Shown: positions 25,388 to 33,590 of the stretch, in pieces
Numbering within the stretch: position 1 is the first letter of the stretch
How the letters are laid out: each line of letters begins with the position of its first letter
Assembly: GCF_012927245.1 (NCBI RefSeq)
Contig: NZ_JABBGE010000005.1
Span: forward strand, 186,001 to 250,000
Reading direction: 5' to 3'
Origin: Streptomyces sp. R302
Lineage (GTDB): Bacteria; Actinomycetota; Actinomycetes; Streptomycetales; Streptomycetaceae
Length of the DNA stretch: 64,000 nt
The notes under the pieces: generated by a model
Told to the model about the DNA's origin: nothing
The model's input: the letters and a program-made list of their open reading frames with translations, nothing else
Databases searched by the model: none
Made by a program: the position numbers and the translations under genes

Positions 25388-25957
25388 GTGGGCAGGCACA
25401 GCGTGCGCGAGCAGTTGGTCCAGGGTGCCGTGGAGTGCTTCCACCTGCGCGGGTTCAACGGCACCGGCATCCAGGACATCGCCCGCGCGGCCGGAGCCCC
25501 CAAGGGGTCGGTGTACAACCACTTCGCGAGCAAGGAGGACCTGGCCGCCGAGGTCCTGGAGCGCTACGCCGCCTCCCGCGAACTCGCCCGGCTCGACGAC
25601 CCGACGCTCGATCCCCTCCCGCGGCTGCGGGCGCACTTCGCGTACCTCGCCGACGACCTCGAACGCTTCTCCTTCGAACGGGGCTGCCTCTTCGGGACCT
25701 TCGGCGCCGAACTCTCCAACCAGAGCGACCTGCTCCGCGACCGGGTGGAGACCGGCCTCGCCGCCTGGACCGAGGCCGTCGTCCGCGTCCTCGACGAGGC
25801 CCGCGCCGCGGGCGACCCGACCGGTCCGCTCGCCCCCGAACGGCTGGGGCCGTTCCTCGTCGAGGCGTGGGAGGGCGCGGTGCTCCGCGCCAAGGTCTCC
25901 CGGAGCCGGGCCCCGCTCGACGGCTTCTTCGCGGTCCTCGACGCGCTCACCGCCTGA
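25388..25957 (+). CDS. TetR-family regulator
   Basis: 189 residues from GTG 25388. Seen: N-terminal helix-turn-helix (AVECFHLRGFNGTGIQDIARAAGAPKGSVYNHFASKEDL, residues about 12-50) and a C-terminal helical domain with FERGCLFGTFGAELSNQSDLLR, which is typical of the AcuR/NemR-like branch that responds to acrylate or reactive electrophiles through a Cys (here Cys101-104 region, RGCLFG). Divergent from the alcohol dehydrogenase gene, its likely target. Confidence 0.9.
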   Translation: MGRHSVREQLVQGAVECFHLRGFNGTGIQDIARAAGAPKGSVYNHFASKEDLAAEVLERYAASRELARLDDPTLDPLPRLRAHFAYLADDLERFSFERGCLFGTFGAELSNQSDLLRDRVETGLAAWTEAVVRVLDEARAAGDPTGPLAPERLGPFLVEAWEGAVLRAKVSRSRAPLDGFFAVLDALTA

Positions 25958-26047
25958 CGTACACCCGCTGTGCCCGCGTTCACCCGTGGTGGTGGTCGCG
26001 GCCCGTACCGTCCGCCCGGCCCGCCCGCGTGCGGCAGCGTGACCGTC

Positions 26048-26605
26048 ATGAACGCCCGCCGCGCCGTGCTCCCCCTGCTCACCGCCCTCCTCGTCGGCGG
26101 CTGCGTCGCCCTCCCGGAGCAGGCCGCGCCGCCTGCCCCGCAGCCCCCGGGCACCAGGCCTCCCGCGCTCGCGCCCGCCGCCCAGCGACCCCCGTCGGCC
26201 CTCCCGGTGCCGCCGGAGCCGCCGGTGGAGGCCGAACCCCGGGAGGAGCTGGCGGAGGCGGAGCCCCGGGAGACCGGCCCCGGAGCCGTACCCCCTCCTG
26301 TTCGGTCACCCGCTCCCTCACCCGTTCCCGCTCCCGTTTCGCGTCCGGCGCTCCGCGCGGCGACACCTCGGACCACGGAACCCCGTACGACGGCACCCCG
26401 TACCAAGGCCCCCCGCCCGCCGGCAGCGGCGCAGCCGCGCCCGCCCAGGACCCGCGCCGCGACCCCGCCCCGCGGCCCCGCGCCCACCGCCCGCCCGGCG
26501 GCGGGGGAGACGCTCCCCGAGATGCGGAGCCTCTGCCGTGAGGCACGGCGGATCGACGCGCCCATGGGGGCGGCGGAACTGTGCCGGAGCATGTACGGGA
26601 GCTGA
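26048..26605 (+). CDS. Pro-rich putative lipoprotein
   Basis: 185 residues from ATG 26048. Seen: lipoprotein signal with LLVGGC (Cys19), a long Pro/Ala/Arg-rich stretch to about residue 150, and a short C-terminal module (ETLPEMRSLCREARRIDAPMGAAELCRSMYG in part) with two Cys likely to form a disulphide; this ending is common in small Streptomyces surface lipoproteins. Function unknown. The middle part has the composition of a wall-spanning spacer. Confidence 0.75.
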   Translation: MNARRAVLPLLTALLVGGCVALPEQAAPPAPQPPGTRPPALAPAAQRPPSALPVPPEPPVEAEPREELAEAEPRETGPGAVPPPVRSPAPSPVPAPVSRPALRAATPRTTEPRTTAPRTKAPRPPAAAQPRPPRTRAATPPRGPAPTARPAAGETLPEMRSLCREARRIDAPMGAAELCRSMYGS

Positions 26606-26617
26606 GGGCTCCGCCCC

Positions 26618-26674
26618 GCGAAGTGGCCCAGTCCCACAGCCCGTCAATGGACCAGGGAACGCAGGCCACTTCGC
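26618..26674. promoter_or_regulatory. Wide 11-bp inverted repeat before the MFS gene
   Basis: GCGAAGTGGCC (26618-26628) and GGCCACTTCGC (26664-26674) are perfect inverted copies 35 bases apart, 10 bases before the transporter start. The form suits either an operator pair or an mRNA structure hiding the ribosome-binding site. No regulator gene is adjacent. Confidence 0.55.
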
Positions 26675-26683
26675 CCTACCGTC

Positions 26684-27946
26684 GTGTCCATGGCGAACAC
26701 CACCCCGACGCACCCCACCCTCAAGCCCCCTGCTCCCCAAGGCCCCACCCGTCCCGCCGCGCCCCGCACCCTCCTCCTCGCCCAGCTGAGCAACTCCGTC
26801 GGCGACGGCGCGTACTACGTGACGTCCGCGCTGTACTTCACCGGTGTCGTCGGGCTCTCCGCCACCCAGGTCGGGGCGGGGCTCGCCGTCGCCTGGGCGG
26901 TCGGGTCACTGGCGGGCGTGCCGCTCGGGACGCTCGCCGACCGGCGCGGACCGCGCGGCGTCTCCGTGCTCCTCGCGCTCGCGACGGCGGCGGCGGTCGC
27001 CGCCTTCCTCGTCATCGACTCCTTCCCGGCCTTCCTCGCCGCCGCCACCCTCTTCGCCTCCGCGCAGAGCGGGCTGGCCGCCGCCCGGCAGGCACTGCTC
27101 GCCGGACTGGTCGCCCCGGCGGACCGCACGGCGGTCCTCGCCCGGCTCCAGGCGGTCCTGAACGCCGGACTCGCCGTCGGCGCGGCCCTCGGCGGCATCG
27201 CCCTGCACGCCGACACACGGGGCGCGTACCTCTCCGTCCTCGCCCTCGACGCGGCCGGCTTCGTCCTCGGCGGCGTCCTGCTCGCCCGTCTCCCCGCACC
27301 CCCCGTCGCGCCCGGCCGCACGGTCAGGGCCTCCGGGACGGCGGTCCTGCGCGACCGGCCGTATGTCGTCCTCACCCTCCTCAACGCCCTGATGCTGCTG
27401 CGGATGCCGGTGCTGAGCCTCGCCCTGCCGCTGTGGATCGTGCAGCGGACCGCCGCGCCCGGCTGGACGGTCTCCGCGCTCTTCGTCCTCAACACCGCCG
27501 CCGTGACCGTCTTCCAGGTGCGCGCCGCCCGCTCGGTCACCGACCTGGGGTCGGCCTCGGCGGCGGTGCGGGGCGCGGGCGCCGTCATGTCCGCCTCCTG
27601 CGCCGTCTTCGCGGTGACCGCGCTCCCGGGTCTCGGCGCCGGGGCGGCCACCGCCGTCCTCGTCGCCGGCGCGGTGCTCCACGTGGTCGCCGAGATGCGG
27701 CACTCGGCCGGCGCCTGGCAGCTGGGCCTCGGGCTCGCCCCCGCCGACCGGATCGGCCAGTACCAGGGCTTCTTCGGCGCCGGTGTCCCCGTCGCCCGCA
27801 CCCTCGGGCCGCTCGTCGTCACGACCCTCCTCATCGGCGTCGGCACCGCCGGCTGGCTCCTCCTCGGTGCCGTCTTCGCCCTGGCCGGCGCCGCCACCGG
27901 CCCGGTCGCCCGCTGGGCGGCCCGGACCCGGCCCGCCGACGCCTGA
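26684..27946 (+). CDS. MFS transporter
   Basis: 420 residues from GTG 26684 (ATG 26690 also fits). Seen: about twelve hydrophobic segments, the loop motif GTLADRRGPRGVSVL between segments 2 and 3, and a matching second half. It resembles the MFS efflux branch related to MdfA/Bcr-like or enterobactin-exporter-like actinobacterial proteins. Probable proton-driven exporter; substrate unknown. Preceded by a wide inverted repeat that reaches almost to its start codon. Convergent with a serine hydrolase gene 16 bp away. Confidence 0.88.
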   Translation: MSMANTTPTHPTLKPPAPQGPTRPAAPRTLLLAQLSNSVGDGAYYVTSALYFTGVVGLSATQVGAGLAVAWAVGSLAGVPLGTLADRRGPRGVSVLLALATAAAVAAFLVIDSFPAFLAAATLFASAQSGLAAARQALLAGLVAPADRTAVLARLQAVLNAGLAVGAALGGIALHADTRGAYLSVLALDAAGFVLGGVLLARLPAPPVAPGRTVRASGTAVLRDRPYVVLTLLNALMLLRMPVLSLALPLWIVQRTAAPGWTVSALFVLNTAAVTVFQVRAARSVTDLGSASAAVRGAGAVMSASCAVFAVTALPGLGAGAATAVLVAGAVLHVVAEMRHSAGAWQLGLGLAPADRIGQYQGFFGAGVPVARTLGPLVVTTLLIGVGTAGWLLLGAVFALAGAATGPVARWAARTRPADA

Positions 27947-27962
27947 GACCCGGGACCGGTAC

Positions 27963-28982
27963 TCAGCTCCGCGCTCCGGCCTCCGCGAGGAGGGCGAAGC
28001 CGTGGCGGTCGACGGAGGCGGTCGTGGCGGCCAGGACCACCGTGCCGGTGCCCGACGCGCGGTCCAGGCCGAGCCAGGAACGGAAGCCGCCGGTGCCGCC
28101 GTTGTGCATCGTGACGGTCAGGTTCCGGACCCTCAGGGTGATCCAGGCGGCGCCGATCCGCGTCCCCGTGGTGAAGGGGACGACGGGGTCGAGCGCGGCG
28201 ATCCCCGGCGCCGTGCCGTCGAGCAGGGCGGCGGTGAGGCGCGCCATGCTGCCGATGTCGGCCCGGATCCCGCCGGCCGGCCCCAGCGCCTCGCCCGTCC
28301 ACGGCTCGCGCGGCCGGCCGCGCGAGGTCGTGCCGGTGAGCGCGCCCGGCCGGAGCCCCGCCGGTCCGGCCGGGAGGTAGAACGGGTCGAGGCCGAGTGG
28401 GGTGCTCATGCGGTCGGCGACGAGTCGCTCGTACGACGTCCCGGCGGCGACCGCGAGCGCGTGCCCGAGGAGCTCGAACCCGAGGTTGGAGTAGCGGGGC
28501 CGCGGCGAGCGGAGCCGTACCGCACGCGCCTGGTCCAGCAGCTCGACGACGGACTCGCCGTACGGGTTGGTGCCGTGCCGCCAGAGCGCGTACGTCCGCC
28601 GCCACGGCCGCGCCGAGCCCGGCACCCTCGGCAGCCCCGACCGGTGCGTGGCCAGCGCCCCCAGCGTCACCCCGCCCGCCGGCACGTCCGCGAGGGGCAG
28701 CAGCGCCCCGAGCGCCGTCCGTGCCGTGACCTCCCCGCGCCTCAGCGCGTCCGCGTACAGCAGCCCGGTCACGCCCTTCGACACCGACCCGATCTCGTAG
28801 TCGGCCCCGAGCCCCGCCCCGACCGAGGCCACCACCGTGCCCCCGGGCCCGACCACCGCCGCGGCGACCGCGAACCGCCCGCCCGTCAGCTCCCGCAGCC
28901 GCCCCGCCAGCCACGCGTCACCGTGCTCCCCGCCCGTCCGCTCCCCGCCCGTCCGCTCCCCGCCCGTCCGCTCCCCGTCCAT
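27963..28982 (-). CDS. Serine hydrolase, class C beta-lactamase/DD-peptidase type
   Basis: 339 residues from ATG 28982. Seen: nucleophile motif SVSK (Ser66-Lys69) in EIGSVSKGVTGLLYADAL, a Tyr-x-Asn motif in PRYSNLGFELLGHAL near residue 165 and HNGGTGGFRSWLG near residue 300 in place of KTG. These are the three active-site motifs of the beta-lactamase/D-alanyl-D-alanine peptidase superfamily. No signal peptide is visible, unlike true secreted members, so it may act on an intracellular ester. The N-terminus is a repeat (ERTGG four times) made by a 15-bp DNA repeat; the true start could be the downstream side of it. Confidence 0.85.
   Translation of the reverse strand: MDGERTGGERTGGERTGGEHGDAWLAGRLRELTGGRFAVAAAVVGPGGTVVASVGAGLGADYEIGSVSKGVTGLLYADALRRGEVTARTALGALLPLADVPAGGVTLGALATHRSGLPRVPGSARPWRRTYALWRHGTNPYGESVVELLDQARAVRLRSPRPRYSNLGFELLGHALAVAAGTSYERLVADRMSTPLGLDPFYLPAGPAGLRPGALTGTTSRGRPREPWTGEALGPAGGIRADIGSMARLTAALLDGTAPGIAALDPVVPFTTGTRIGAAWITLRVRNLTVTMHNGGTGGFRSWLGLDRASGTGTVVLAATTASVDRHGFALLAEAGARS
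28924..28980. repeat. 15-bp tandem repeat in the 5' end of the serine hydrolase gene
   Basis: Nearly four copies of GCTCCCCGCCCGTCC. On the coding strand they give TGGER repeats; the copy number could vary without changing the frame. Confidence 0.85.
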
Positions 28983-29134
28983 GCGGCCACCCTAGAAGTC
29001 CGCGCGACGGCCGCCCAGCCCCTCTGTGACCCACGTCACGGATTCCGCTTTCCCTCTTTCCGTTATCGCCGTCCTCCGCACAGGCTCTCCCAGGCGCAGG
29101 AAACTCCAGGACGGGCGAGAGAAGGACGGACGGC

Positions 29135-30835
29135 GTGCAGCGGACGATGGACACGGACCGGATGGCGGAATGGACCACCGAGCGGATACGGGCGGCGCAG
29201 TACGGGGACCCCTGGGCGTGCGACCAGGTCCTCGGCGCCCACCAGCCGCTCGTCCACGCCCTGGTGTCCCGCGCCCTCGACACCCGCCCCGCCGCCGCCG
29301 TCGACGCCGTCGTACGGGACACCCTGCACCGTGCGCAGGCAGCCCTGCACACCCTGCCGTACCCGGAGGCGTTCCGGCCCTGGCTCCTCGGCCTCGCCGT
29401 CGACGCCGTCCTCGGCCACGCCGCCGTCGGACACGACGGACTCGACGGGGGCGGGGGCTGGCTGGACATCCAGGACGCGGTCCTCGCCGCGTTCGGTGCG
29501 CTGGAGGCCGAGGGGCTGCTCCCGCGGTACGAGACGGCCGCCGCGCTCCAGTGGACGCCTGAGGACACCGCGGCGCGGATCGAGACGGCGTGGGTGCGCG
29601 CCGAGGCCGCCCGGTCCGTGGGCGCCGCCCTGGCGCGGCGGCCCCGCTGCCCCGGCCTCCAGGAGCTGACCGCCGGTTGGGACGGACGCCCCGGCGCCGG
29701 CTGGCGCGACCACCTCGCCCAGCACACCCTGTGGTGCGCCCTCTGCGGCTCGGCCGCAGAGGGCGCAGTCGTGCCTTCTGTCGTCGTCCCGTCCGCCGCC
29801 GTCCTGTCCGCGGTGGCGGCCGAGCCCGCTGCCGCCGCATACGGCGTGGACGGCGCAGCGGACACCGCCGCCGCCGACGCCTTCGCGGAAGAGGCGACGC
29901 GGGCCTATGACCTCGGCGGGCTCGCCCCCGTCGCCGCCCCCGACGGGCACCGGGCGACGCGCGGGGACCGCCGCCGGCGGCGGCAGGCCGAGGAGCGGAC
30001 CCGGCGGCGCGCCGCCGTCGCGGCCGGCATCGCGGTCGTCGCGGTGACGGGCGGGGCGTTCTCGCTGTACGGCGGCGGCCGGGACGGCAAGGAGGTCATG
30101 GAGGCCAACCGCGCGGCCGCCCCCGGCCCCGACACGCCCCTCACCCACGACCCGGACTCCCTCTCCACCACCCCCGCCGACCTCGGCGCGACCCCCTCCG
30201 CGTCCACCACGTCCCCCGGCCGGACGACCGCCTCCGCCACGCCCGGCGGCGGGGCCGGGAAGACCGCCACCGCGCGCCCCACCACGGCGACCCCCACCCC
30301 CCGGCGCACCACCGCGATCCCCACCCCCACGCCCACCCTCCCCAAGAAGACCGCCGCACCGACGACGGCCGCGCCGAAGCCCGCCCCGACCACCGCGTCG
30401 CCGACGGCCGGCACCGACCCGGCCCCGGGCGGCGGCGCGCAGAACGACCCCGGCAACGCCTCCGCCGCCGACCAGGTGCTGTCGCTCGTCAACGCCGAAC
30501 GCGCCAAGGCGGGTTGCGGACCGCTCACCGCGAACGCGACCCTCGCGCGCGCCGCGCAGGGCCACTCCGACGACATGGCGGCCCGCGACTTCTTCGACCA
30601 CACCAACCCCGACGGCGCCGACCCCGGCGACCGCGTCACGGCCGCCGGCTACCCCTGGTCCACCTACGGCGAGAACATCGCCATGGGACAGCGCACGCCC
30701 GAGCAGGTCATGGAGGCGTGGATGAACAGCCCCGGCCACCGCGCGAACATCCTCAACTGCGACTTCAAGGAGCTCGGCGTCGGCATCCACGACGACGGCG
30801 GCCCCTACTGGACCCAGGTCTTCGGCGCCCGCTGA
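29135..30835 (+). CDS. Sigma-like / HxxxCxxC / single-TM / CAP-domain fusion protein
   Basis: 566 residues from GTG 29135 (AAGGA upstream; ATG 29147 in frame). Seen in order: a sigma-70 region 2-like helical part (about 15-90, IRAAQYGDPWACDQVLG to FRPWLLGLAVDAVL), a region 4-like helical part (about 110-165), a zinc anti-sigma signature H197-x3-Cys201-x2-Cys204, an Arg-rich stop-transfer (278-292), one membrane segment (293-312), a long Thr/Pro/Ala linker (325-440) and a CAP/SCP domain (444-566) with SLVNAERAKAGCGPL, GHSDDMAARDFFDHTNPDG, GENIAMGQ and NSPGHRANIL. CAP domains of this kind are extracytoplasmic. The layout suggests a transmembrane regulator, but the sigma-like part may be degenerate. 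Known as a recurrent architecture in Streptomyces, role unclear. Confidence 0.85.
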   Translation: MQRTMDTDRMAEWTTERIRAAQYGDPWACDQVLGAHQPLVHALVSRALDTRPAAAVDAVVRDTLHRAQAALHTLPYPEAFRPWLLGLAVDAVLGHAAVGHDGLDGGGGWLDIQDAVLAAFGALEAEGLLPRYETAAALQWTPEDTAARIETAWVRAEAARSVGAALARRPRCPGLQELTAGWDGRPGAGWRDHLAQHTLWCALCGSAAEGAVVPSVVVPSAAVLSAVAAEPAAAAYGVDGAADTAAADAFAEEATRAYDLGGLAPVAAPDGHRATRGDRRRRRQAEERTRRRAAVAAGIAVVAVTGGAFSLYGGGRDGKEVMEANRAAAPGPDTPLTHDPDSLSTTPADLGATPSASTTSPGRTTASATPGGGAGKTATARPTTATPTPRRTTAIPTPTPTLPKKTAAPTTAAPKPAPTTASPTAGTDPAPGGGAQNDPGNASAADQVLSLVNAERAKAGCGPLTANATLARAAQGHSDDMAARDFFDHTNPDGADPGDRVTAAGYPWSTYGENIAMGQRTPEQVMEAWMNSPGHRANILNCDFKELGVGIHDDGGPYWTQVFGAR

Positions 30836-30963
30836 CCCGTACGCACGCTGAAACCCGTACGCCCGCCGACTCGTGTGCGTACACCCGCTCCCGTGAGGTG
30901 CGTGGCGGGCCCGTGACAGACTGGCCTGCCCGCGCCTCACCCGAACGGCCGACCGGAGGTCCG

Positions 30964-31611
30964 ATGTCCGTGCGCCCCCGGTCCGACGCGGCCGGACCGC
31001 TGCTCGTACGGTACGGAGCCGAGGCGCCGGAGGCCGCGGTGCTCCTGCTGCACGGCGGACGGGCCGACGGACTGGAGGCACCGCCACTGCTCAACCTGCC
31101 CGCCCTGCGCATGCGGCCCTTCGCCGAGGCCGTGCGGCGGGCGGCGCGGGGGACGGCGGTCCTGGTCGCCGAGGGCCGCTACCGGCACCGGGGCTGGAAC
31201 GGCGAGCGCGCCGACGCCGCCCGGGACGCCGAGGCCGCGCTCGCCGGGCTGCGGGCGCGGTTCGGGGAGATCCCGGTCGTCCTCGTCGGCCATTCGATGG
31301 GCGGACGGGCGGCGCTCGCCGTCGCGGGGGACCCGGCGGTCCGCGGCGTCGTCGCCCTCGCCCCCTGGTGCCCGCGCGACGAACCCGTCGCCCACCTCGC
31401 GGGCCGCCGCCTCCACCTCCTCCACGACGAGACGGACCGGGTCACCGTGGCCCGCGACTCCTGGGAGTTCGTCCGCCGCGCCCGCGAGGCCGGCGCGGAC
31501 GCGACCGGCATCCCCATGCCGGCCGGCGGCCACACCATGCTCCGCGCCGCCGGCCTCTGGCACCGGCGCGCCACCGAACTGGCCCTGGAGACACTGGCCT
31601 CCGGCCGCTAG
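30964..31611 (+). CDS. Alpha/beta hydrolase (dienelactone hydrolase-like)
   Basis: 215 residues from ATG 30964, with GGAGG five bases upstream. Seen: oxyanion region VLLLHGGRADG, nucleophile elbow GHSMGG (Ser about 115), acid in LHDETDRV and catalytic His in PAGGHTMLR. All three catalytic residues are present. Cytoplasmic, no signal peptide. Substrate unknown. Follows the CAP-fusion gene on the same strand after 128 bp; probably a separate unit. Confidence 0.88.
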   Translation: MSVRPRSDAAGPLLVRYGAEAPEAAVLLLHGGRADGLEAPPLLNLPALRMRPFAEAVRRAARGTAVLVAEGRYRHRGWNGERADAARDAEAALAGLRARFGEIPVVLVGHSMGGRAALAVAGDPAVRGVVALAPWCPRDEPVAHLAGRRLHLLHDETDRVTVARDSWEFVRRAREAGADATGIPMPAGGHTMLRAAGLWHRRATELALETLASGR

Positions 31612-31676
31612 GGCCTGACCGCTCTCCGAAGCCTCCGATTCGCGGGAGCGGGCATATCGGGACAGGATCGGGCGTA

Positions 31677-31696
31677 GCGGGGGCGCGAGCCCCCGC
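31677..31696. promoter_or_regulatory. GNRA-loop hairpin before the DUF1269 gene
   Basis: GCGGGGGC-(GCGA)-GCCCCCGC, a perfect 8-bp stem with a GNRA tetraloop, six bases before the GGAGGAGG ribosome-binding site at 31703. Either the terminator of the hydrolase gene or a 5' leader structure. Confidence 0.45.
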
Positions 31697-31714
31697 GCGG
31701 TCGGAGGAGGCGCA

Positions 31715-32203
31715 GTGGCTGAGCTCATCGTGATCGGGTACGAGGACCGTGCCGTCGCCGAGGAGGCCCTCGGCACCGTGCAGGACCTGCAGCGCGACCA
31801 GGTCGTCGGGCTCAACGGCCTCGCCGTCGTCTCCGTCGACGCGGAGGGGCGCACCCACGTCGACACCTCCAACCGGGTCGTCGGGGTGACCGCCGCGACG
31901 GGTGCCCTGTGGGGCACCATCTTCGGCATCCTCTTCCTCGCCCCGGCCGTCGGCGCCCTCACCGGCGCCGCGCTCGGCGGGCTCGTCGGCCGGCTCAGCC
32001 AGTCGGGCGTCGACGAGCGGTTCCGGCAGCAGGTCGGCGATCTGCTGCGGCCCGGCGCCGCCGCGGTCGTGATCATGGCCGCCAAGCTCACCGAGGACAA
32101 GTTCACGGCGGCGATGCAGCGCCACGGCGGCACCGTCCTGAAGACCTCCCTCAGCGACGCGGACGAGAAGGAGCTCGCCGAGCAGCTCGCCGGAGCGGAG
32201 TGA
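31715..32203 (+). CDS. DUF1269 membrane protein
   Basis: 162 residues from GTG 31715 with a strong GGAGGAGG site. Seen: N-terminal ELIVIGYEDRAVAEEALGTVQDLQ, a glycine-rich membrane hairpin (about 60-95, GALWGTIFGILFLAPAVGALTGAALGGLVG) and a C-terminal VVIMAAKLTEDKFTAAMQRHGG. These match DUF1269, a family of small glycine-zipper-like membrane proteins often found beside stress genes. Function unknown. The baeRF-type gene follows on the same strand after a repeat-filled 147-bp gap, probably co-transcribed. Confidence 0.88.
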   Translation: MAELIVIGYEDRAVAEEALGTVQDLQRDQVVGLNGLAVVSVDAEGRTHVDTSNRVVGVTAATGALWGTIFGILFLAPAVGALTGAALGGLVGRLSQSGVDERFRQQVGDLLRPGAAAVVIMAAKLTEDKFTAAMQRHGGTVLKTSLSDADEKELAEQLAGAE

Positions 32204-32212
32204 CGGCGCCCG

Positions 32213-32315
32213 CCCCGTCCGCCGTGCCGCTCCTCCGCCGTGCCGCCCCGTCCGCCGTGCCGCTCCTCCGCCGTGCAGCTCCTCCGCCGTGCCGCTCCTC
32301 CGTCGTCCGCCCGCC
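32213..32315. repeat. 33-bp tandem repeat between DUF1269 and baeRF genes
   Basis: About three copies of a 33-bp unit that begins CCCCGTCCGCCGTGCCGC and ends with a related TCCTCCGCCGTGCCGC half; the unit itself looks like a duplicated 15-16-bp motif. Confidence 0.85.
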
Positions 32316-32350
32316 GTGCTCTCCCCCCCACCCCCGCAGGAAGGCCCCCC

Positions 32351-33445
32351 ATGGATCCCGTGCTCAGCAGTGAGGTGCTCGCGAAGCTGCGTCAGCCCCG
32401 GCCGTACCCGGCCGTCTCGCTGGTGATGCCCACCCACCGCCGTGAACCGGACAACGCCCAGGACCCGGTGCGGCTGCGCAATCTGCTCTCCGAGGCCGAG
32501 AAGACGCTCGCCGGCGACCCCGACGTACCGCGTGAGCGCCGGCTCGACCTCCTCGACCAGTTGAGCCGCGCCGCCGCCGAGGTCGACCTCGCGCACGCCG
32601 AGGACGGGCTCGTCATCTACGCGGCGCAGGGCGAGCACCAGGTGTGGTCGCTGCCCAGGACCGTGCCCGAGCGGGTGGTCCTCGCGGACACCTTCCTCAC
32701 CCGCAACCTCGTCGCCGCCCGCGCCGCCGAGCAGCCCTACTGGGCCCTCGCCGTCTCCGCGGACCGGGTCTCGCTGTGGAGCGGCGACCCCGAGCGGGCC
32801 GTCGAGGCCGCCCGGGACGGCTTCCCGCTGACCCGCAGCCTGGAGGACCGGGACGTCGAGCGGAAGGAGCGGGTCGGCGACGTCCCCGGCGCCTTCCGGG
32901 ACGAGGCCGCCCGCCGGTTCCTGCGCGGGGCGCACGAGAAGCTGCGGGTCCTCCTCGCGGCCGAACCCCGCCCGCTGTACGTGCTCGGCACCTCCGAGGC
33001 CCTCGGCCTCCTGGAGGAGCTGGGCCCGCCGGCCCCGGAGACCGTGACCGTCCGGCACGGCGGCCTCGCCGACGGTCCGGCCGCCGCGGTCCACGCCGCC
33101 GTCGAGCCCGCCCGCGCCGCCCGCGAGGCCGACGCCGTCAAGGGGCTCCTGGCCGACCTGGACGCGGCCCGGGGCCGCCGCGAGTTCGCCGGTGGCATCG
33201 ACGAGGTGTGGCGGGCCGCGAAGGAGGGCCGGGCCCGCCTGGTCGCCGTCGAGGACGACTTCCGGACGGTCGTACGCGAGGAGGGCGAGCACCTGGAACC
33301 GGCCGAGGCCGGCGATCCCGGGTCCCGGGACGACATGGTCGACGAGATCGTCGAACGGGCCCTGGACACGGGTGCGGAAGTGCGGTTCGTGCCCGGTGGC
33401 ACGCTCGACGGCCGGCAGCGGATCGCGGCCGCGCTGCGCTACTGA
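32351..33445 (+). CDS. eRF1-like (baeRF-type) protein
   Basis: 364 residues from ATG 32351. Seen: N-terminal LRQPRPYPAVSLVMPTHRREPDNAQDPVRLRNLL and AQGEHQVWSLPRTVPERVVLADTFLTRNLVAA, features I associate with the bacterial/archaeal eRF1-like baeRF3 group; the middle and C-terminal parts resemble eRF1 domains 2 and 3 (LGTSEALGLLEELG, VRFVPGGTLDGRQRIAAALRY). Family knowledge: baeRFs are proposed to act on stalled ribosomes or in stress, mostly by comparative genomics. Cytoplasmic. Linked to the DUF1269 gene here. Family call moderately sure. Confidence 0.78.
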   Translation: MDPVLSSEVLAKLRQPRPYPAVSLVMPTHRREPDNAQDPVRLRNLLSEAEKTLAGDPDVPRERRLDLLDQLSRAAAEVDLAHAEDGLVIYAAQGEHQVWSLPRTVPERVVLADTFLTRNLVAARAAEQPYWALAVSADRVSLWSGDPERAVEAARDGFPLTRSLEDRDVERKERVGDVPGAFRDEAARRFLRGAHEKLRVLLAAEPRPLYVLGTSEALGLLEELGPPAPETVTVRHGGLADGPAAAVHAAVEPARAAREADAVKGLLADLDAARGRREFAGGIDEVWRAAKEGRARLVAVEDDFRTVVREEGEHLEPAEAGDPGSRDDMVDEIVERALDTGAEVRFVPGGTLDGRQRIAAALRY

Positions 33446-33521
33446 CCCCGCCAGCCCTGACGCACCGCCGGGACGGGACGCTCGTACGCACGGGCGTCCC
33501 GTCTCCGCTTCCCGAGTCCTT

Positions 33522-33570
33522 GCCCCGTCCCCGTCCCCGTCCCCGACCTCGTCCCGTCCCCGACCCGTCC
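33522..33570. repeat. CCCCGT-type hexamer repeats
   Basis: About seven copies of (C)CCCGT or CCCCGAC between the baeRF gene and the convergent SpoIIE gene. No gene lies in the 145-bp gap. Confidence 0.75.
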
Positions 33571-33590
33571 CCGTCCTGCCCCCGCCGCCG

